Both the position numbers and the translations under genes were made by a program. Positions 44,850 to 56,816 of a stretch of DNA of 64,000 nucleotides are shown piece after piece. This DNA comes from Riptortus pedestris (taxonomy: Eukaryota > Arthropoda > Insecta > Hemiptera > Alydidae): NCBI GenBank assembly GCA_019009955.1, contig CM032228.1, forward strand, positions 70,760,001 through 70,824,000, given 5' to 3'. Below the pieces are notes generated by a model. The model saw only the letters and a list, made by a program, of their open reading frames with translations, was not told the DNA's origin and searched no databases. The first letter of the stretch is position 1. Each line of letters begins with the position of its first letter.

Positions 44850-46018
44850 AAACATAAACATATATAATAAAAATTTGTATACTAGTTTGAGATGACATGT
44901 CGGCAATCAATTTTACAAAAGCAGTTTAACTGATGAAAAGCTACCCCTGTAATAAAAAGGGTTTATGGACTTAGATAAAAATGAAGGTGGAGAACCACTG
45001 TTAAAAGGAGACCTACTGGACAGAGAGCTGTCCCCTTCCAGCCAGTAGGGGACCGACTAAAATATTCAGCTGGAGGCCACCTACACAGCACATGCAGTAT
45101 TCAGAGGCATGGGCCAACACCTTGCCTGGATATCCAGGGCACCGTATACACTCCCAGGATCAAGGATACATCCAGCATGTTCCCTCTTACAATAAACAGG
45201 ATCTCGTAGCTGCAATGATTGTATATTTCATAAGGAACAAGGTAATATTAGCGCTGACAAGATAAATGTTATCTACGAGCTTTGGCAGATGGCTGTTCAA
45301 ATGATAAATTGGTTATCAAATTATTAAATGAGATCCGTTAACAAGGTGCACAATTTAAGTACAATTTATGTGAAGTTTGCAATGACCCTGGTGATTTAAA
45401 TTTATCTTTTATTAAAGGGGGTAAGAGTGAAACAATATAAAAACTAATAGTTTCCTATAAAGTTCTTTAGTATGCTCTACTTGACTTGATTCATTCTCAG
45501 GGGCTATTTCGATGGGTCTGCCCTATTTGAAGACTATTCAAACATTAAATGAATTATACCAGGCGGTAATAATGTCAAATATCGCGGTACTTGATCAGCT
45601 GATCCGATAAAAATCGATAGTGTTATTCTCTTGATCAATGGATAACAATATTTATTATTCTATTAAATTATTTTAAATCAGATTTTTTTAACAGCTTCAT
45701 GTTACTCCAATAAAAGTTGAGGCAATTTTAAAATAATTTAAGAAAAACTATATCCAATCAATGAAAATATGAAACATCGCAATTTCTTGAAAGAACTTTC
45801 CAATTCCAGGAGTCGGAAGTTTATTAATAAGGTGATTAAGCATTATCATTATTCGAGACAGTCATTTAGTTAGCCTATTTTTTTGTGATAGAGAAATATT
45901 TATCTATGAATGACTCTTTATAAATTGAGTTATCCCATATCACAATCCTTCTTAGTTTTATTTTTATAAACCTTTCGATGACCATGATTTTATGTAGTTA
46001 TTAATTAAAGCCCACTTA
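44850..46018. other. Unassigned; GC-richer patch at 45000-45200
   Basis: The patch holds an 8-bp inverted repeat (cctactgg…ccagtagg, 45012-45050) and a CTGGATATCCAG palindrome. No protein or repeat is recognised. Confidence 0.4.
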
Positions 46019-46900
46019 TAGCAGATTACCCTCAAGGGAAATCAGCTATTGAGGTCGTACTCATGATGCGATTTTCGAAATTTTTCTTCAAATGTCCATC
46101 GATCCTACCTAGGAGATGACGAAAATAAGGTCCTTTCAAAACTATATATATTCATATTGTCTGTTACTGCTCTAGCGGTCGCAATTATTATTCAATCGTT
46201 ACTTATCAAACTCAATATTTAGTCGTTTTATGTAAAAAGAAAGATCAAGTTCGTTAACGGCTGAAATCGGACCCGGGGGGGGGGTTAGTGGGGGAAAATT
46301 TTGAAAATTCAAAATACATATCTCCGTTACTGAAGGTCGGATCGGAAAAACATATAGAATCAATCTTTTAGAAAATAAAGTTAACTATAAATATTATTAT
46401 ATACACTGATTCCCTATCTTGAATATTACCCGAGATATTTTTATTTTTCAGTTTTCAGCCTTCAGCAAACCCCCACTTCTACTCATGTTACATAAACAAT
46501 AGTCAGTTATGTAATAAACCACATCATTCGAAGCTGAAATACCAAATATTGTTTTCAAAAGACATCTACCATACGAGATACAAGCAAATATGTTCTGGTG
46601 ACTCCTCCCCTACTTAGGTTTTTGGACTACTTAAATTTGATTGAAACCGATAAGAATTATTCTGATTCATTATAAATTACAGTACTTGGTATAGTAAATA
46701 GTTTTCAATCAAATTATTACGTAATATTCAGATATATTACAGTAATTGTTTTTTTTTCCCCCGGTAAGAAGTATTTATTAATATTTATACACTTAATATT
46801 CACGGCGGTGTTGCGTTGCCGGTATGTAGATTTATCTATTGTTAAACTTCACGCGCTGAATCTGCTTAGTTTACGTAGCCCCTGCGCAACGGATCCTTTT
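46019..46900 (+). mobile_element. HLE-1 copy, long subfamily
   Basis: 'tagcagattaccctcaagggaaatcagctattgag', a very short TA tract ('tatatattcatat'), 'ctctagcggtcgcaat', G run, and 'cttaatattcacggcggtgttg' in the long middle. It ends 'gctgaatctgcttagtttacgtagcccctgcgcaacgga'. A mutated but complete copy. Confidence 0.88.
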
Positions 46901-47396
46901 GAACAATTTTACAACTAGATGTTGCCTTAAATGCACCATTGGAAGTTGTGAATAGGTATAAAATGCATACACGTATAGTGCAGGTGAAGAGCCCAAGTGT
47001 TAATTCAGCCAAGTCCGATTCTGCTGACTCCACCTCGCGTCGAATTCCAAACATCGCACGAGCTTTAATTAAAAATTCCTCCCTGACAGGAGTAGCAACC
47101 CGCCATTATTGCTGTCCTTCCACAACTGAATTTACATTTGAAAAATCCAAGACCCTATTACTTCCCGAGAGGCATTTCCTGGCCAGTGAAAAAACAGCTT
47201 AATATGGTTGGAACGAACAACGCTTGCAATTTTAAAGTATAAAAATGCAGCAAGATCCTATGTTTCACAATGTATCTATTCTTCAGTAAATGCCAAATGT
47301 TTTTAGATTGATTAAATATACTGCATGTGAACTTAAACCTATATTAATGAAACATGGCATTATAAATCTATTAAATGTACTCATAATAACAAAAAT
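46901..47396. other. Unassigned sequence
   Basis: An 87-codon plus frame (46939-47202) of balanced composition has no recognisable domain. It is not shared elsewhere in the window. Confidence 0.35.
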
Positions 47397-47445
47397 AAAG
47401 TTCATCACGCAGGGGTTGTGTAAGCTAAGCACATTTCCTGTATTT
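47397..47445 (-). mobile_element. HLE-1 3' end fragment
   Basis: 'aagttcatcacgcaggggttgtgtaagctaagcacatttcc': only the hairpin end survives. Confidence 0.75.
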
Positions 47446-47844
47446 TCTATTTCTATACAAAATCGAGGAGTGGAATGTGTTTTGTTAGACACTTCAAGAA
47501 TTGTCCGTAAATTCTTCAATTCCCATTAAAAAATAGCAAAAAATAAAAACATATGGCTTTCGAGTAAGCCCGACGCAAAAATTATATCCAGTTAAACCTA
47601 AGAGTTAAGAAATAAAATAATAATAATGCATATACTACTAGTCGTAACCGTTTTAGCCCTGGCTGAACTACAAGAATAGGATACGTAAGTTGAACTATAA
47701 AAGAAATTAAAAACTGTAAATAAATGTATTAACATGTAAATAGCAAATAGGTTAGTATAATATAATTACTGTTTATTAAGTACTAAAAAAATCATAAGTA
47801 CAAAGTAATCATAACCTACCGTAACCTAAAGTAACCTACCTACC

Positions 47845-47925
47845 TACCCATTGTGCTATTATGGCTAATTGGGACTGGTTATCTACATGTTACCATCCTT
47901 TTATAGCCAGGGTGTGAATAAACAC
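47845..47925 (-). mobile_element. SINE-1 3' fragment
   Basis: 'gctattatggctaattgggactggttatctacatgttaccatccttttatagccagggtg': tail and hairpin blocks only. Confidence 0.75.
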
Positions 47926-47935
47926 ATTATTATTA

Positions 47936-48085
47936 TTATTATTTATTGAAGTCCACTTTTAACAGATTTCACTTAAGGGAAATCAGCCATTGAGGTTGTA
48001 CTCATGACGGAATTTTCGAAATTTTTCTCCAAATGTCAATCGATCCTACCTAGTAGATGACAAAAATGAGGTCCGTTCAGAACTG

Positions 48086-48166
<81 letters not shown>

Positions 48167-48792
48167 CTGTTACCACTCTAGCGGTCGCAATTATTGTTTA
48201 ACCGTTAACTAATCGATATTTAGTCGTTTCAAGTAAAAAGAAAGATGAAGTTCGTTAACGGCAGAAATCGGACCGAGGGAGGGGGGGGGGTAAATGGGGA
48301 GGAATTTCGAAAATTCGAAATATCTCCGTTACTAAACGTGGGATTGAAAAATTGTATAGAACAAATCTTAATGCAAATTAAATTTACTATAAATATTATT
48401 ATATACATTTACTCTCTATCTTGAATATTAACCGAGATATTTGCATTTTTATTAAATCTGGGCGGCTAACGGACGGGTGACTTTCCCGTCAAAAGCTAGT
48501 TCGGCCGTTCCCTTAACTGCTTGTATCTCGTGAAATTTCTCTATTGTAAAACTTCACGTGGGAAATCTGCTTAGTTTTCGCAGCCCCTGCGTGACGGGCT
48601 TTTTGCTACTATGGCTAATTGACATGGTTAAGGGGTAATGGACGGGTTATTTTTAGGTTACTGCGCTTTTCTAGCCAGAAGTAAGGAATTTATTTATTTA
48701 GTTCATCAGGAAATAAATTCCTATTGGCCCAGGCGGGAATCGAACTCGCCAATCCAGGTTCGCCATGTAAGATTAAGGCCAAACCTTTAATA
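47936..48792 (-). mobile_element. SINE-1 copy interrupted by HLE-1
   Basis: The SINE tail '(tta)n…ttgaagtccactttt' ends at 47960. Its continuation 'tttttgctactatggctaattg' resumes at 48600 and runs through a B-box complement 'ggcgggaatcgaactcgcc' to about 48792. The 639 bp between are an HLE-1 element. Confidence 0.88.
47961..48599 (+). mobile_element. HLE-1 copy with exact ends defined by the host SINE
   Basis: 'aacagatttcacttaagggaaatc…' to '…cgcagcccctgcgtgacgggc', inserted in the TTTTT of the SINE-1 tail. TTTT precedes it and TTTTT follows it, while intact SINE-1 copies have five Ts. It includes an interrupted (TA)n at 48090-48162 and the short-subfamily tail. Confidence 0.92.
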
Positions 48793-48858
48793 ATTCCTCA
48801 CTAAATAAATTCGTATTGTGATCAGGTCAAAATCGAACTCACTGCTCTTAAGTTTACG
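48793..48858 (-). mobile_element. SINE-1 fragment
   Basis: 'aattcctcactaaataaattcgtattgtgatcaggtcaaaatcgaactcactgctct': a second, mutated SINE-1 middle directly after the preceding copy. Confidence 0.65.
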
Positions 48859-49334
48859 AAGTTACAATTCTTTTTCTATGTAACTTCTCTAGAAAATGAA
48901 TTACTTGGCCGACATTTCCATTACGTTTTGCGTTTGTCTTTCTGCTTAAACTGTATTAGGTATTGTGAATTTGATAAGTACCAAAACTTAGAGAGAGAAA
49001 AAGACGTCCGATTCTTCACAATTTTTTTATTTCAGAGCTAAGCGCTTTCGAAGACTATTGGCTCCATCTTCAGAGCTACTTGCATGCGCTCATTTAGAAA
49101 GACAGCAAGTGGCTCTTTCTCTCTCCAAGAACACAATGTTCTTCACTTCCAATAACACTGCTGTGAATAAATACCAAAACAGTGTATACTTCTGACGCTG
49201 AAGATGAATGTTCTCATTTATTGGAATCTGCATAATTAAATTTCCTGGACATAACATTGGGCCCTTGCACTCTTATTAGTGACAAGAGAATAAGATATAA
49301 TAACGCATTACTATAATTTACCACACAACCGTTT
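48859..49334. other. Unassigned; contains a hammerhead-like core
   Basis: Minus strand 49045-49073 reads CTGAAGA…TCTTC GAAAG, a CTGANGA–stem–GAAA arrangement within unassigned DNA. Nothing else recognised. Confidence 0.4.
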
Positions 49335-49415
49335 TAGCAGATGATGCGAGTTTCGAAAAATTTCTTCAAATGTCCATCGATCCTATCCAGGAGATGACGA
49401 AAATGAAGTCCGTTC

Positions 49416-49503
<88 letters not shown>

Positions 49504-50050
49504 CTGTTAACGCTCTAGCGGTCGCAATTCTTGTTTGATCTTTACCAAACTCGGAATTTAATCGTTTTATGTAAAAAGGAAGATCAAGTTCGTTAATGGC
49601 TGAAATCGGACCAGTGGGAGGGGGAGTTTAGAGGGGGGGATTTTTGAAAATTCAAAATATCTCCGTTATTATGCGTCGGATCGAAAAATTGTATAGAATA
49701 AATCTTATTGCAAATTATATTTACTATAAATATTGTTCTATACATTTATTCTGTATCTTGAATATTAACCGAGATATTTGCATTTGTATTCTGCGTGTGG
49801 TCACCAGGCTATGTTCGGACTTTCTGCCGAGAGCTCTGGTGGCCGTTTCTATAACTATTCTCCCTCGTGAATAGGTTTAGAGGTTAGGTCAACTGTTTTT
49901 TGGGGCTAGAAACTACTGGGTTATTACGCCCTAAATAATGTTTTAGGTTTAGAGGTTTCTTACTACTACAGTTGTTATTAGGCAGATTTCCCTATTGTAA
50001 AACTTCACGTGGGAAATCTGCTTAGTTTACGCAGCCCCTGCGTGACGGAC
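49335..50050 (+). mobile_element. HLE-1 copy, first of a tandem pair
   Basis: 'tagcagatgatgcgagtttcg' (the terminal palindrome is deleted), (TA)n at 49421-49500, 'acgctctagcggtcgcaat', G-rich block, and a tail with 'gtgaataggtttagaggt' occurring twice (about 49868 and 49945). It ends GCAGCCCCTGCGTGACGGAC at 50050. Confidence 0.9.
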
Positions 50051-50054
50051 TTTC

Positions 50055-51249
50055 TATATATATATATATATATTTGTCTGTTACCGCTCTATCGGTCGCA
50101 ATTTTTGTTTGATCGTTACGAAACTCGAAATTTAGTCGTTTTATGTAAAAATAAAGATCAAGTTCGTTAACGGCTGAAATCGGACCAGTGGGAGGGGGGG
50201 TTTAGAGGGGAGGATTTTCGAAAAATCAAAATATCTCCGTTACTATTCGTCGGATCGAAAAATTGTATGAAATCAATCTTATTGCAAATTACATTTACTA
50301 TAAATATTGTTCTTATACATATTTCCGTATAATGAGTATTAACCGAGATATTTGTATTTTTTGTAATGAGTTTCCGCTTTCAGTAAACCCCTACTCCTAC
50401 TAGGGACATATTAATAATAAGCTGATATCTAATGAACCACCTCATTATTAGGTTAAATACAAAATATTGTTTTCAACAAAGCTTTATTTTACGAGGAACA
50501 AACAAATACGTTCTGTTGAACCCCCCCCCCCCGTTTTTTTCTTGGACTACAAAAATCTGAGTGATTGAGATAGAAATTATTTAGATTCATTTCAAATTAC
50601 TCCACTAACTATAATAAATAATTTCCAATAAAATTAATATTTTATATTCAGATATATTTCTTTAATTGTTTGTTTTTCCGGTCTATCTATCGATACTGCA
50701 CTACAAGGTTGGCTAACCTGTTTGTTTACAATCCAGCTGTATTACGTTGTAGGTTACGTTCTATTATTAATTACAGTACTGGATACAATAAATAGTTATA
50801 TGAATAAAATTTATAACTTATATTCAAATATATTTCCGTAATTGCTTTTATTTCCGGTAAAAGCTGGCTAACCTGATTGTTTAGAACTCAGACTGTTTGC
50901 TATCAGGAAGGTTCTTACCATTTGACTTGCCCTTTATTTGTTTACTTAATATTCACAGCAGTATTAAGTCTTACAAATAATGGATATTCTGTGGTACTAT
51001 TTAGTGTTGGTGTAGTAAGTGTACAGAGCGCTGCTATCATTAGCGGTAAGTCCATTTTTTGTGTTCTTGTTGTTTTTTGAGATTGAATTGTTTTTAATTT
51101 AATCTCGGAGCCTAACGGACGAGAGTTACTTTCCCGCCAAAACCTAGTTCGGCCGTTTCTTTGACTGGCTCGGCTCTCGTGAAATTTCTCTATTGTAAAA
51201 CTTCACGTGGGAAATCTGCTTAGTTTACGCAGCCCCTGCGTGACGGACT
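50055..51249 (+). mobile_element. HLE-1 copy, long subfamily, 5' truncated at the TA tract
   Basis: Starts directly in (TA)n after the GACGGAC of the preceding copy. It then runs through all later blocks, the long middle and the hairpin end. It matches 24672-25877 (inverted) almost base for base, including a 67-codon frame that differs at one residue. Confidence 0.9.
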
Positions 51250-51660
51250 TTTTGGCTTTGCTCTCACTGTGATTAAATTTAAAGATTTTAGAAAGAAAAG
51301 CTCACTAAGAGAGTCTTTGACCAGCCATGCTCACAATGCACCTTCACAACTATTTCAGGGGTGTTCATAGATTGGAAACTATGTGCGACAGAGCGAGTAG
51401 CGGACAGGGGTAAACCGACTACAACATCAAATCAATAAAAGTTTCGCCTCATTTATGAAGCCTGTCGCTGAAGATAACTGCAGTATATCTAAAATGAAGT
51501 AAAGTAAATAATGGAGTACTTCGGTTCAATTCAAATTCTTATGTACGAGACTACATCCCTTGGAGGACCTGGGCCTTTTCCACCACCGTTTGTCTCAAAT
51601 CTCGTCCAAATACGTGTACATTAACTCATTTTCTGTAAATATTCCTCTAAGCCAAAAAAA
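51250..51660. other. Unassigned sequence
   Basis: Balanced composition, no recognised gene. Confidence 0.4.
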
Positions 51661-52035
51661 AAGTCCGTCACGCAGGGGCTGTGTTAACTAAGTAGATTTC
51701 CCACGTGCGTCACGTATTTTCATTTCTCTCAAAACGTAAAATGAGAAAAATATAGTGCTTCATAATATATCAGCTTATTGATAATATGACATCAGCAGGA
51801 GTGGGGTTCTGTTTAAGGTCGAATACTGTACAATGCAAATATCTCGGTAAATAATCGAGATAGTGAAAAAACGTTCATTACATCATTTATTGTACATTAC
51901 ATCTTCAATAAGACTAGCTCTATCCAAGTTTTGATCCGACGCATAATAACGGAGATATTGAGGATTTTTGAAATCCTCCCCCCTATGTGTCGAATTTTCC
52001 ATGGTATTTACCAGTGGTCCCTAGAGCATTAACTG

Positions 52036-52094
<59 letters not shown>

Positions 52095-52211
52095 CACACA
52101 CAATTTTTATCGGAATTCATTGTCGTCATCTACTAGGTAGGGTCGATGAACTTTTGAGGAAATTTCTGCACACAACCTCAATAGTTGATTTCCATAATGG
52201 GAAATCTGCTA
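51661..52211 (-). mobile_element. HLE-1 copy, both ends present
   Basis: 'aagtccgtcacgcaggggctgtgttaactaagtagatttcccacgtg' at the 3' end, the alternative 3' subfamily ('aatatatcagcttattgataatatgaca'), (TA)n(CA)n at 52040-52104, and the 5' end 'agttgatttccataatgggaaatctgctaac'. Confidence 0.9.
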
Positions 52212-52972
52212 ACAAGAATAACCCTGTTTAAGTGTGCAATATATAACAGTTTACTGGTTTGCAATATTCAAGAAATGTTCTCAAGATAGTATTTTAATAA
52301 ATAGGTAATTTTGGAATTAGAAAAGGCTTGTTAAAGTTTTGTAAAGCCTCTCATTCTATAAATGTCCCATGCTTTTCCATGATATTATGTTCATAAAATA
52401 TTACATGTTCTTTTCTAAACATGTTTTCCAAATAAAATAATTTTTCTTTCTTGTTTGAATGATTCATTTTATTTATTTTATAATTCCTTAATTTATTTTA
52501 AAATAAAAATTTGCCATTTAACATGATAAATGATTCTTATTCATGGAGATTCCTAAATTTTACTCTTCGTTACTGCATGTATTATAATACTATATACATT
52601 ATAGTTATGGCAGCATTTAAGTGTGTTCGAAGTACGTCACAATGATAAGTAACGTATGTAAATTGTATGCGACTGTACAGTTCCAAATAGAGCCAAGCAT
52701 ATGGGTCAAGTGTTTAAACAAAATTAAACGCTTTTTTAAAATTGTAGAGAACATCGACCATTTTAGGGGTGTGAATTGTATATATTAAAGTACATTTAAC
52801 TGGTGTATACATAATGTAGACAGTATTTAATTTAAAACAAACTCATGTAATGTAACCAATTTCTTTATTTATAATTTTCTTTTATAACATATACACATTT
52901 CTAAATTTTTCTAAATATTTATTTTTAAACTTGGAATAAACAATGAAGGAGTACAATAACCATTCATTTTAT
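52212..52972. other. Unassigned AT-rich sequence
   Basis: Nothing recognised. Confidence 0.4.
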
Positions 52973-53146
52973 TAGAAGATTTCCCTTAAGGTAAATCAGC
53001 TATTGAGGTCGTATTCATGACGCGATTTTCGAAAAATTTCTTCAAACGTCCATCGATCCTACCTTGGAGATGACGAAAATGAGGTCCGTTAAAACTGTAT
53101 ATATATATTTGCCAGTTAGCACTCTAGTGGTCGCAATTTTTGTTCT

Positions 53147-53151
<5 letters not shown>

Positions 53152-53180
<29 letters not shown>
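53152..53180. repeat. (CA)n microsatellite
   Basis: CA run at the 3' side (minus strand) of the LINE fragment. It may be the element's simple-sequence tail. Confidence 0.9.
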
Positions 53181-53181
<1 letters not shown>

Positions 53182-53213
53182 TAAAAAATATTAAAGTATG
53201 GAATTAAATATTC

Positions 53214-53560
53214 TCAAACTGACCAATTCTTTTTTGAATATGTCAGAATCGAGGCAATATGTGGGCTACCCTCAGTCAGTAGTTTGTTCAAGTCGTGTGG
53301 AATCTTTAAGTAAGCTCGTAATCTGCATTCTGTTAGGTGTTTTATAGTTAGTCCTGTGTTGCAATGACTACAAGTAGGTTTGTCTTTTCTGTTCATTATG
53401 TAAGAATGTGTCAGGTATGTGTGTCCAATACGTAATCTTGTGAGGACGACTTGGTCTATTCTTGAATATACGTTCTGTTTCTTTGTCCATCCAGTAACAT
53501 TGCGTTTTATTTCCAATAGTTTGTTGTCAGTACGTAACCAGTGTTTTTGGAGTTAGTGTA
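53214..53560 (-). pseudogene. Jockey-like LINE ORF2 C-terminus
   Basis: Minus frame: W-L-R-T-D-N-K-L-L-E-I-K-R, then VVLTRLRIGHTYLTHSYIM, CSHCNTGLTIKH with a codon missing before TECR, then IPHDLNKLLTEGSP and a stop at 53214. The H/C knuckle C-x2-C…H…C is intact. It is close in sequence to the tail at 27066-27428. Upstream ORF2 and ORF1 are absent (5'-truncated). Confidence 0.82.
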
Positions 53561-53882
53561 GTTATGTCAGTAGTAGTCATTTGTGTTGTTAGTTTTGCAT
53601 GATTGTCGATATCAGTTATGTGTTATATTCAGATGTATATCAGTAATTGTTTTTCTTTCTGGTGAAGAATATGTATACCTGTTCAGCTCTCAGTGGTTGG
53701 CAGACCTATTTGTTTACAATTCATAAAACGTTTCCGTTGGGAGCTTATTAAAATTAACAACGATTTCTCATTACCGTTTGTATTTACTCACGGTGGTCTT
53801 AAGTGTTAGCAGTATGCGGATTTCTCTCTTGTAAAACTTCACATGGGAAATCTTAGTTTACGCAGCCCCTGCGTGACAGACG

Positions 53883-54950
53883 TTTATTGTTTTAGGAAGT
53901 GGACCATATGTCTTAGAACTAAAACAAAAAAATATTTCCAGGATTATCCATATCCCTTTCGGAGATTTAATGTGAAACTATGTTATTTGCTTTCTGAAAA
54001 ACTCAAATTGGCAATTTGTAATTTTTTTCTGTTGTACCAGATACCCCCCCCCAGATACTTACTTGGTACATTTATTTATTTTTGTAAAAAGTATTTATGA
54101 GTCCACTCAAAAAATTTCATCAAAATTGTTTGTAAATAAGAAAGTTATAAATTATTTTATAGTTCAAAACAAATTAATTTGACTGTTCCCTATTGGTAAA
54201 AAACACCAAAATCTCAAAACTTTTAGACGCCATAAAATCCAAACCGTTAAAGATAGATCAATAAAATTTGGTATGGTTTCACACATCAATGAAAAAGATA
54301 AGATTCATCAAAATCTGAAATGGTGGGTGTCATGGTGTGGTTGAATTGATGTGGAATAGCCCATATACGAAGTATAAGATTGGTCATTTCCATTTAAAAG
54401 AAGTGATTTACAAAATGTGTGATCACTCTGTACTTCTTTAAGAGAACGAGCACATTGAATTGATAAATTAATAAATGTTTTTATATCTTATTTGAACATG
54501 TACGAAATAAACTGATTCGTCAAGACTCATCAAATGCCTAAGAGAAGAACCTCTTCACTCGACCACTTGAGTTGGTTAAATGAGTGAAGTGAAGCTGTGG
54601 GCCCGTCAAAAGAGAACTGCCTCAGGCTGTCTACAATGAAGTAGCTCTGAAGATAGTGGCAAGCGCTATTGAAAGCGATAGGCACTGAATAAATTCCTCT
54701 TCTGAATAATGCAGGCACTCACTCTGTCTCAAAGAGATTGGCCTTTCTATTTGAACTCTGTTTTCATTATGATCATTATTATGACATCATAACAATGCTA
54801 TTATGAATAAAGTGTAGATTAACTAGTAGATCGTTGACGCAAAAAAAGGTCAATAACTAAGCAGATTTTGCAAGTGTTAGTGTTACAGATTAGTGATCTC
54901 ATCACACCACAAATTCTGACTATAGTACTAATTACTCACTTTAATTACAA
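53883..54950. other. Unassigned sequence
   Basis: Mostly AT-rich. A decayed HLE-1 3' end may lie at 54836-54875 ('aactaagcagattttgcaagtg'). No gene recognised. Confidence 0.4.
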
Positions 54951-55748
54951 AAGTCCGTCACGCAGGGGCTTTGAAAACTAAGCAGATTTCCCGCGTGAAG
55001 TTTAAAAATAAATAAAACTACATATCGGTAACACAACACCACCTTGAATATTAAGTGAATAAATACAAACTGCAATAAGAAACCTTCTGAAATGTAAACA
55101 AACAGTTCTTACTGTTCTCTTCTCTTCTTACTATAAATTCTTACAGGAAAGAACAACAATTACTGTAATATATGAGCTATTAATTTGATTGAAAACTGTT
55201 TGCTATACCTAGAACTGTAATTTACAATGAATTAAAATAATTTTTATCTCAATCAATCAAATTTAAGTAGTCAAAAAACTTAAGAAGGGGGGAGGGTCAC
55301 AAGAACATATTTGTTTGTATCTCGTATAATAAATGTCTCTTGAAAACAATATTTGGCATTAATTCTTCGAATGATGTGGTTTATTACATAACCGAGTGTT
55401 GTTTATTTAACATGAGTAGAAGTGGGGATTTGCTGAAAACTGAAAAATGCAAATATCTCGGTTATTATTCAAGATTGGAAATAAATGTATATAACAATAC
55501 TAAGTTATACTAAATTTAATTTGCCATAAGATTGTTTTATACATTTATTCGATCCATTCGATAGTAACGGATCCATTTCGAATTTTCAAAATGCCCCCCC
55601 TATAAACCCCCTCTCCCTCTGGTCCGATTTCAGCCGTTAACGAACTTCATCTTTCTTTTTACATAAAACGACTAAATATTGAGTTTGGTAACGATTAAAC
55701 GTTGATTGATTGAGACCTCTTGAGCGGTAAAAGATATATATATATATA
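54951..55748 (-). mobile_element. HLE-1, 3' portion (split copy)
   Basis: Minus strand, long subfamily: 'aagtccgtcacgcaggggctttgaaaactaagcagatttcccgcgtg', the long middle ('aacaccaccttgaatattaagtg'), C-rich block, 'cagccgttaacgaacttcatctttctttttacataaaacgac', and 'gagcggtaaaaga' to the (TA)n at 55734-55748. Confidence 0.88.
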
Positions 55749-56816
55749 CTAGCTAAGGTACCCGGCTTCGCCCGGGAATTCATTTGAGGCTGAATGAAGA
55801 TAGTATATTTTTGGCAAGGCTTTACTTTCCACAATATTTTTTTTATTTCCCTGTCAAAGTGTTTAGAATTTATACCCGTCGTTACTGTGGATTTGTTAAT
55901 AATAAAATTATTTGTTATTTAAGACTTCACTGTCCTCAATATTTTTATATTTCCCGTCCTCTGTGTATGTAGTTTTTTTTTATAACGTAATGGACCATAT
56001 AATTCATAATCCTAGAAAGTATTCTATCTTCCAAACCACGTATGAATAAGTTCCTTTCCCTTCATGCCGTACAATGTCCAACGGTGACAGCTGTTTTAGG
56101 TACGTCATAGCCGCTATTAAAATACTCTTTCATAAGTCTCGATTGTAAACTGTGTATTCATATTGTTTTTCAGTAAAGTATATCATAATACATAAACGGA
56201 GCAGAGTTAATACATACCAGAAATACCTGGGTGCACATCCCTAGCGTTCATTCTTGTAAATTATTTATTTATGATAATTAAAGAAATTCACATTCCTGAG
56301 AATAATAATACATTGCTATAAGCATCAATTAACATGTAAACATAGACCAATATGAGGTCGGAAGGGAAGCGGCAGAACTGATAGGACAAAGGAAGTAGCT
56401 CGACACCTACATAGCCTCACTGCTGCCAACCTGCAATGCATTTTGGATAGCTAACCTCTAATACATTCAAATATATTAAAAAATCATATTACATTATCTT
56501 CACAATTCTAAAACTGTTTCAAATATTTTTCACGTTTTAATTAAATAATGTATTAAATACACTTAGAGAAGGGGGGGGGGCAGTATACCTTAATTGGTGC
56601 AAACTGTTACTGGCGTTAAAAAATAACATAGTTTTGAATTATTAAGGATAAAATTTGAACATGGATTTGAATTAACTTATCCAGGTGAGATACCTCGGCA
56701 GTTCATATTGGAATGTATTGTTGAGCATATCAATATTTCTAAGCAAATTACTTGCTTCATACCTTATTTTACAAAAAAAAAAAAAAAAAATTATAAAACA
56801 AAATTTACACTACTTA

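Larger units (their letters stand above)
52973..53882 (+). mobile_element. HLE-1 copy interrupted by a LINE tail
   Basis: The 5' part is 52973-53143 ('attagaagatttcccttaagg…ctctagtggtcgcaatttttgtt'). The 3' part is about 53620-53882 ('ttatattcagatgtatatcagtaattg…cttcacatgggaaatcttagtttacgcagcccctgcgtgacaga'). A LINE fragment lies between. Confidence 0.8.

Noticed and set aside
46866..47202. Overlapping frames of 62 codons (minus) and 87 codons (plus)
   Set aside because: The minus frame starts or ends inside the HLE-1 3' end, and neither shows a domain or splice context. Left unannotated as genes.
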